Shown piece by piece: positions 8,492 through 13,514 of a stretch of 13,514 bases of DNA (position 1 is its first letter; every line of letters starts with the position of its first letter). This DNA comes from an uncultured Prevotella sp. (lineage in GTDB: Bacteria > Bacteroidota > Bacteroidia > Bacteroidales > Bacteroidaceae), in the NCBI GenBank assembly GCA_900556795.1, contig USQD01000024.1, positions 1-13,514 of the forward strand, in the 5' to 3' direction. Under the pieces are notes generated by a model. That model saw only the letters and a program-made list of their open reading frames with translations, ran no database searches and was not told where the DNA came from. A program made the translations under genes and the position numbers.

Positions 8492-11400
8492 TTATTTTTT
8501 AGTAAATGTCTTGTAGATGGCTGGCAACACAAGCAATGTGAGCAACGTACTTGTTATCAAACCACCTATCACTACAGTAGCCAACGGGCGCTGCACCTCT
8601 GCACCATCGCCCTGCGAAAGTGCCATTGGCAAGAAGCCCATAGAAGCAACAAGAGCTGTCATTAAGACAGGGCGCAAACGAACCATACAACTCTCGATGA
8701 TGCGATGATGAATCACTTCAGAGACATTGGCAGAAGTGTTATCAGGCGAAGCCTTCTCTTCACGCTGCATCTGATTCATCTGTCCAATGAGTACAATGCC
8801 ATTGAGAACTGCCACACCAAAAAGGGCTATGAATCCTACTCCTGCCGAAATACTAAACGGCATTCCCCTGAACCATAAAGCCCATACACCACCGATTGCT
8901 GCTAAAGGAATGGCAGAGAACACAAAGAGCGACTCACGAACATTCTTGACCGTAGCATAGAGCAGCAGCAAAATGACGACAAGCGCTATCGGTATTACGA
9001 CCATCAGACGCTGGGTTGCACTCTGCAGGTTTTCAAATTCGCCACCATAATTATAATAGTAGCCATCCGGCAGCTTCAACTTTTCATCGAGAATCTCCTG
9101 TATATCTTCAACGGTACTCTGCACATCTCTGCCCTTCACGTTGAATCCTACATAGATGCGACGGGCTCCATTTTCGTGAGACACCTGTGCCGGAGCTGGT
9201 TCATAGACGATATCCGCAACTTGTGAAAGAGGAATCTTAGAACCATCAGCCAATGGAATACTCAATTCCTGCAGGGACTCTGCATTACGCTGAGAAGGAT
9301 CCATACGAAGCACAATATCAAACTTCTTGTCACCTTCATAAAGTGCGCCAGATACAGCTCCGGCAAAGGTGGTTTCCAAGACCTGATTGATTTCATCTAC
9401 GCTCACTCCATAAGAAGCCATGCGTTCATGATTGTATTTCACCTGAATCTGAGGCAAACCCGATACTTCCTCTACAAAAATGCCACTCACACCCGGTACA
9501 CGCTCTATCATCTTCTTCACCTTACCGGCTTCAGAAGTCAAGACATCAAGATCCTCACCGAAGATTTTGATAGCCACGTCCTGCTTGATACCCGTCAGCA
9601 ACTCATTGTTACGCATCTGTATAGGTTGCGAAATCTCAGCTTCCAAACCAGGAATCGCCTTCAAAGTTTCCTCCATCTTCTCCATCAACTCCGGAGTAGT
9701 TTCTGCAGACGTCCATTCTGCCTTCGGCTTGAGGGCAATCATGATGTCAGCACGTTCTACAGGCATCGGGTCTGTAGGAATCTCTGCACTACCAATGCGG
9801 CTCACCACCTGTTTGATTTCCGGATACTGCGCCTTCAGCAGCTTTTCTGCCTTGGTACAGCTCTCTACCATCTGAGAGAGCGAAGTACCTTGTGACATAC
9901 TCATCTCTACAGCGAAATCACCTTCTTCCAAACTAGGAATAAACTCACCTCCAAGGAATTTGAAACCAACGATACTCACACAGAACAATCCGACAGCAGC
10001 AGTAATAACATCTTTATTGCGAGCCAGCACCCAGTCGAGAACCGGCCGATACCAACCTTGGAGTTTCTCTATCATCTTATCAGAGAAAGTCTTTCGGTTA
10101 TGTACTTTACGACTCAACAACAGTGAGCTGAGCATTGGCACATAGGTAAGCGAAAGAATGAAAGCACCAAGAATGGCAAAGAAAACAGTCAGCGCCATCG
10201 GACGGAACATCTTGCCTTCAATCCCCACCAAGGTCATCAGCGGAATATACACTATCATAATCATAATTTCACCGAACGCAGCACTCTGTCGGATGCGAGA
10301 AGCAGAAAAATGCACCTCTTCATCCATCTGACTCTGGGTAAGGGCAAATGGAATATTCTGTCCGCCATTCTGACTTTGAGCCAGATAAGCAGCTCTCACT
10401 TCGGGCTGTGAAAAATGGCCTGTATTAATATGTGTAACTACCGCCTCAACAATGATAACGGCTGAATCCACTATCATTCCAAAGTCGATAGCTCCGAGCG
10501 ACATCAGATTGCCATCAATACCGAAAGCCTTCATCATACCGAAGGCAAAGAGCATACTGAGCGGAATCACGCTGGCAACCACCAAACCTGCACGCCAATT
10601 ACCCAAAAAGATAACCAGCACAAAGATAACAATGAGTCCACCCTCAATAAGGTTTCTGGCGATGGTACCCTCTACTCTATCCACCAGGTTGGTACGATCT
10701 ATGAACGGCTCTATCACAACGCCTTCAGGCAGCGATTTCTGAATCTGCCGAATGCGCTCCTTCACATTCCGACTTACTTCCTGAAAGTTTTCGCCTTTCA
10801 GCATGATGGCGATACCAGCTACGACTTCACCTTCTCCATTGCGGGTAACAGCACCAAACCGGGTAGCATGCCCCAATTGAACCTTTGCTACATCACCCAC
10901 CTTTACGGGTGTACCACCAACAGTCTTCACCGTAATATTGGCAATATCCTTCAGGCTCTTGACGGTTCCGATTCCTCGGATATAATATTGGTTGGCATTT
11001 TCTTCAATATAGCTTCCACCGGTATTGGCATTGTTCTTTTCTAGCGCATCAAACACTTCGCTAACGGTAATATTGTTGGCATTCAGCTGGTCAGTATTCA
11101 CTGCCACCTCATATTGCTTCACGTAACCGCCCCAACCACTCACTTCAGCAACACCGGGAGTTCCCGAAAGCTGCTTTCTTACTATCCAGTCCTGCAAAGT
11201 TCGCAATTGGGTAAGAGAGTATTTATGCTCATATCCTTCCTTGGCTCTTACCGTATAATGGTAGATTTCACCCAATCCGGTAGCAATAGGTCCCATCTCT
11301 GTATCGGTATTCTTTGGTAACTCTTTCTCTATCTGAGTCAGCACTTGACTCACCTGCGAACGAGCCCAATAGATATCTGCTTGATCATCAAACACCAAGG

Positions 11401-11680
11401 TGATGACGGAGAGACCACTACGCGAAATACTTCGACGTTCCTGGAGCCTAGGAATATTGGCGAGCGCCATTTCCACAGGAGTGGTAACATATTGTTCCAC
11501 TTCCTGCGCTCCAAGAGAAGGGGCTTGGGTTATCACCTGCACCTGATTATCAGTAATATCAGGAGTAGAATCGAAAGGAAGATGAACAAGCGACCAGATG
11601 CCCCATACAATTAGGGCTATAGAGAGAACTCCAATCACCAGCTTATGGCGAATGGAATAAGTAATCAATTTCTGAAACAT
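8492..11680 (-). CDS. czcA: CzcA/CusA-family heavy-metal RND efflux pump
   Basis: This 1062-residue inner-membrane pump is a proton-driven RND transporter that exports metal cations from the periplasm or cytoplasm through the adaptor and outer-membrane channel. It has the RND plan: TM1 (about 13-32), a large periplasmic loop, TM2-6 (about 340-520), a second periplasmic loop and a final TM bundle. TM4 contains D399-F-G, D405 and E412, matching the proton-relay residues D402, D408 and E415 of Cupriavidus CzcA. That favours the divalent Zn/Co/Cd/Ni branch over CusA, whose TM4 lacks the DFG and Glu pattern. The periplasmic stretch EEGDFAVEMSMS is Met-containing, so Cu/Ag cannot be fully excluded. 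I chose ATG at 11680 because MFQKLITYSIRHKL matches family N termini; reading ten codons further upstream would need a TTG start. It lies 52 bp after the adaptor gene. The symbol denotes the family, not a proven substrate. Confidence 0.94.
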   Translation of the reverse strand: MFQKLITYSIRHKLVIGVLSIALIVWGIWSLVHLPFDSTPDITDNQVQVITQAPSLGAQEVEQYVTTPVEMALANIPRLQERRSISRSGLSVITLVFDDQADIYWARSQVSQVLTQIEKELPKNTDTEMGPIATGLGEIYHYTVRAKEGYEHKYSLTQLRTLQDWIVRKQLSGTPGVAEVSGWGGYVKQYEVAVNTDQLNANNITVSEVFDALEKNNANTGGSYIEENANQYYIRGIGTVKSLKDIANITVKTVGGTPVKVGDVAKVQLGHATRFGAVTRNGEGEVVAGIAIMLKGENFQEVSRNVKERIRQIQKSLPEGVVIEPFIDRTNLVDRVEGTIARNLIEGGLIVIFVLVIFLGNWRAGLVVASVIPLSMLFAFGMMKAFGIDGNLMSLGAIDFGMIVDSAVIIVEAVVTHINTGHFSQPEVRAAYLAQSQNGGQNIPFALTQSQMDEEVHFSASRIRQSAAFGEIMIMIVYIPLMTLVGIEGKMFRPMALTVFFAILGAFILSLTYVPMLSSLLLSRKVHNRKTFSDKMIEKLQGWYRPVLDWVLARNKDVITAAVGLFCVSIVGFKFLGGEFIPSLEEGDFAVEMSMSQGTSLSQMVESCTKAEKLLKAQYPEIKQVVSRIGSAEIPTDPMPVERADIMIALKPKAEWTSAETTPELMEKMEETLKAIPGLEAEISQPIQMRNNELLTGIKQDVAIKIFGEDLDVLTSEAGKVKKMIERVPGVSGIFVEEVSGLPQIQVKYNHERMASYGVSVDEINQVLETTFAGAVSGALYEGDKKFDIVLRMDPSQRNAESLQELSIPLADGSKIPLSQVADIVYEPAPAQVSHENGARRIYVGFNVKGRDVQSTVEDIQEILDEKLKLPDGYYYNYGGEFENLQSATQRLMVVIPIALVVILLLLYATVKNVRESLFVFSAIPLAAIGGVWALWFRGMPFSISAGVGFIALFGVAVLNGIVLIGQMNQMQREEKASPDNTSANVSEVIHHRIIESCMVRLRPVLMTALVASMGFLPMALSQGDGAEVQRPLATVVIGGLITSTLLTLLVLPAIYKTFTKK

Positions 11681-11732
11681 AAGCTTTAATCTAAATTCTT
11701 TTACTGTCAATTAATGAATCATCAACTAAAGC

Positions 11733-12941
11733 TTAGTGGGCATGTTCACCATGTTCTCCTGTAAGCGATGCGAGATAAAACGCATTATCGGTAACTATTT
11801 TCTTGCCTGCCTTCAGATGGGCGCAAAGCTTCACTTCTGTAAATCCACCGCCTGTAACGCCAGTGCTAACCTCATGTCGGGAGAAACTATACTCACCCTT
11901 CTTTGGTTCTCCATTGAGAGCAAAGACGTACTGCTTACCATCGGTAGAAACAATTGCTTCAGAAGGCAAGGCAAGACATCTCTGTGAACCAGTAGCAATC
12001 TGTCCACTCACATACATACCATCAAAGAGCTTGATATGATTGATACGACTTGTTTTCAATGACGAATCATCCATTTTTACATGAACAGCAACAGATTTCG
12101 AACCGTCGTTAAAGTATTGGTTCATACCATAAACTGTACCAGACAGCTTGACTCCAGGCTGATTGGTCAAAGAGAAAGTTACGCGATTACCCACCTCCAC
12201 CTTGGCCAAATCTTTCTCAAAAACATTCAGATCGCATTCCACTGCCTGAGTATTGCGAATTTTCATCAGCGGAGTCTGCATATCTGCATAACTGCCCAGA
12301 CTTGCCGTCAACTGACTGACAACACCGGAGATAGGTGCACGAAGAGGAAAAGCCGTAGTAAACTTACCTTTGGCAACAGCCGAAGTAGAAATGCCCATCT
12401 GAGCGAGCTGTCTGCCAATACCCAAAAGATTGGCATGAGCCACTTGGTAATCTTTCCGTGTCTGCTGTAAGGTGCGCTTCACACCTGCTCCCTGCTTACT
12501 GAGCAGAAGTTGGCGCTCCCAATCAGCCTTGGCAAGTTCACACTCCTTGGCAGCAGAGTAATACTCACGCTGAAGACTTACCACATCTGTATTTTCAACA
12601 GTAGCAACAACCTGTCCTCTATGAACAAGCTGCCCTTCTTTTACAAAAATAGATTTCACGATACCGCCCATCAAAGAGGCAACATCACCCATCGCCTGTG
12701 CACGCAGTACAAGCGATCCTTTAGCTTCTATGGTGGCATCCATCTCGCGCTCCACAGCCTCACCCATCTTCAAATCTACGGTACTGACCTGCTTGGCAGT
12801 CAACGGGATATGATCAAAATCTACTTCTTCATGCTCATGCTCCTCGTGTGCATGAGCCTCAGAACCGGTCTGTTTCGCAAAGAAAGCGAATCCAGCCCAG
12901 GCTATCGCCGTAACGGCGACAATCAAAATGACTCTTTTCAT
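11733..12941 (-). CDS. RND periplasmic adaptor (CzcB/CusB, HlyD family)
   Basis: The 402-residue membrane-fusion protein links the pump to the outer-membrane factor. Residues 4-21 form an N-terminal hydrophobic segment (signal anchor or signal peptide; no lipobox Cys). A barrel-sandwich (lipoyl-like) domain is split: first half about 75-120, with VKEGQLVHRGQVVATV, and second half about 197-230, with RAPISGVVSQL. They flank an alpha-hairpin (about 121-195). A beta-barrel (about 234-316) and a membrane-proximal domain (320-395) follow. Histidine clusters sit at both ends: H30, H32, H35, H37 and H44 among acidic residues, and H397, H400, H402 at the extreme C terminus. These could bind metal in the periplasm and hand it to the pump, as CzcB/CusB termini do; this is inference. 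It is the first gene of the B-A-C order, downstream of a candidate promoter and operator. Confidence 0.92.
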   Translation of the reverse strand: MKRVILIVAVTAIAWAGFAFFAKQTGSEAHAHEEHEHEEVDFDHIPLTAKQVSTVDLKMGEAVEREMDATIEAKGSLVLRAQAMGDVASLMGGIVKSIFVKEGQLVHRGQVVATVENTDVVSLQREYYSAAKECELAKADWERQLLLSKQGAGVKRTLQQTRKDYQVAHANLLGIGRQLAQMGISTSAVAKGKFTTAFPLRAPISGVVSQLTASLGSYADMQTPLMKIRNTQAVECDLNVFEKDLAKVEVGNRVTFSLTNQPGVKLSGTVYGMNQYFNDGSKSVAVHVKMDDSSLKTSRINHIKLFDGMYVSGQIATGSQRCLALPSEAIVSTDGKQYVFALNGEPKKGEYSFSRHEVSTGVTGGGFTEVKLCAHLKAGKKIVTDNAFYLASLTGEHGEHAH

Positions 12942-13013
12942 GTTTGTCTTTTCTTCTATTTTATAATTCTACACTACAATTTCACACAACGAATCTTATC
13001 AGAAATCCGTTGG

Positions 13014-13021
13014 CAAAAGTA
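13014..13021 (-). promoter_or_regulatory. -7 promoter element of the efflux operon
   Basis: On the minus strand TACTTTTG matches the Bacteroidetes -7 consensus TAnnTTTG. Transcription would begin near 13008, about 66 nt before the adaptor ATG at 12941. There is no TTTG at the expected -33 position (near 13041-13046); that spot is filled by a palindrome. This suggests a weak promoter controlled by a regulator rather than a constitutive one. Confidence 0.55.
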
Positions 13022-13033
13022 CACAAAAAATCT

Positions 13034-13048
13034 TGCAACTCAGTTGCA
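13034..13048. promoter_or_regulatory. Candidate operator palindrome, site 1
   Basis: TGCAACTCAGTTGCA is a perfect inverted repeat with 7-bp arms around a central C. It begins 12 bp upstream of the -7 box and covers the place where the -33 box is expected. A dimeric repressor or activator bound here would directly control the efflux operon. The regulator family cannot be told from the site, and no regulator gene lies in the window. Confidence 0.55.
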
Positions 13049-13070
13049 TTCGAATCTTCAAACCGATTTC

Positions 13071-13085
13071 TGCAACCAAGTGGCA
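13071..13085. promoter_or_regulatory. Candidate operator, degenerate site 2
   Basis: TGCAACCAAGTGGCA matches site 1 at 12 of 15 positions, with the same half-site layout, and lies exactly 37 bp upstream of it. It could be a second, weaker binding site. Similarity by chance is possible, since only two copies are visible. Confidence 0.35.
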
Positions 13086-13096
13086 AACTTGTAAAA

Positions 13097-13514
13097 TCAT
13101 AAAATAGAAGGAGGTCCCCGTCTGCTATAGCCTGCCGCCAATTCCTCAGCAAGAGGAGAAGCAGCCACATGCTGCCATCTCACTAAAATGAGGGAGAGAC
13201 GAGGGAGGGTTAAAAGAGAAGGACAAGACAAGACCACAAACTGATGGTTCTCATCTACCAGCAACTTGCGGATATTCTTCACCACCTTGGAATTGACTAC
13301 AAACTGATGCATTTGACGAACGCTACAGTTCTCACGATCACCTTCGCTCTCCTGGTCATGATGCTCAGTATGCTCATCATTGATATTGCCGTCCTGCTCA
13401 CATTGTTCTTCTACCATACAGATACGCCCTTTGTGGTGATGATGTATCATCACCGTAGATAGCATGATACTCATGGTGGCTATCCAAAGACAGAATATGT
13501 ACAGTATTCTTTTC
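13097..13514 (-). CDS. Small His/Cys-rich exported protein, 5' end cut by window
   Basis: The open frame runs from the stop at 13097 to the window edge. An internal ATG at 13474 would give 125 residues, but the frame continues upstream as KRILYIFCLWIAT. The last base supplies a G, so an ATG two bases outside would give 139 residues beginning MKRILYIFCLWIATM, a convincing signal peptide. In that numbering HHHH (25-28) follows the hydrophobic segment directly. Then come C33, C39, H49, H52, H53, C64 and H70 within a very acidic stretch (about 36-62), then a basic/hydrophobic half ending YSRRGPPSIL. This resembles small Bacteroidales proteins found beside Czc-type exporters (I recall DUF6769, unverified). 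A periplasmic metal-binding or sensing role is inferred from composition and its place 155 bp upstream of the adaptor gene. Confidence 0.7.
   Translation of the reverse strand, partial: KRILYIFCLWIATMSIMLSTVMIHHHHKGRICMVEEQCEQDGNINDEHTEHHDQESEGDRENCSVRQMHQFVVNSKVVKNIRKLLVDENHQFVVLSCPSLLTLPRLSLILVRWQHVAASPLAEELAAGYSRRGPPSIL

Noticed and set aside
11681..11710. Longer pump start ten codons upstream (TTG at 11710)
   Set aside because: The extra residues MTVKEFRLKL do not match CzcA-family N termini, while ATG at 11680 gives the usual short cytoplasmic lead into TM1.
13244..13462. Plus-strand 72-codon hydrophobic frame
   Set aside because: It is antisense to the His-rich small protein, whose frame has a signal peptide, a sensible composition and operon context; the hydrophobicity comes from reading acidic/His codons backwards.
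1..13514. Mobile element, phage or defence island
   Set aside because: No transposase, integrase, tRNA-linked attachment site or defence gene is seen. Composition appears even, and all large genes are housekeeping or metal efflux.

Overview
The window looks like chromosomal DNA from a gut or oral Bacteroidales bacterium, most likely Prevotella/Segatella. Three things point there. The protein sequences have that character, especially GyrA with its QARGGVG GyrA box. Two promoters have the Bacteroidetes form TTTG-N18/19-TAnnTTTG instead of -35/-10 boxes. Start codons lack strong Shine-Dalgarno sequences and have A-rich leaders. The genus is inferred from memory, not from a search.

Left end (1-234). 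Positions 1-57 are not biological: they are an untrimmed Illumina P7/TruSeq adapter with its index, joined to genomic DNA at 58. Next come four 22-bp tandem units (63-150), each built on an 18-bp palindrome that is perfect in the first unit and decays afterwards. An intrinsic terminator (174-209) follows, serving the leftward gene beside it.

Housekeeping block (235-7200). A secreted TPR-repeat protein (235-1443) lies downstream of gyrA (1523-4135), both leftward. A rightward clpC (4408-7119) diverges from gyrA. The 272-bp gap between gyrA and clpC holds one clear Bacteroidetes promoter for each direction. A strong hairpin at 7161-7193 separates clpC from the efflux operon that converges on it.

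Metal-efflux block (7211-13514), all leftward. In transcription order it holds a small His/Cys/acid-rich exported protein (start apparently 2 nt beyond the window edge), an RND periplasmic adaptor with His clusters at both ends, an HME-RND pump of the CzcA/CusA family, and a TolC-type outer-membrane factor. Together the last three would form a trans-envelope heavy-metal exporter. The pump's TM4 carries the D-F-G...D...E pattern of the divalent-cation (Czc-like) branch. The 155-bp gap before the adaptor gene holds a TAnnTTTG-type -7 box, a perfect 15-bp palindrome where the -33 box should be, and a degenerate copy 37 bp further upstream. This looks like the operator of a metal-responsive regulator that is not encoded in the window.

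I see no rRNA, tRNA, CRISPR array, insertion sequence, prophage or defence system. The least explained items are the 22-bp palindromic repeats, the small His-rich protein with its linked operator, and a 60-residue acidic insert in ClpC.
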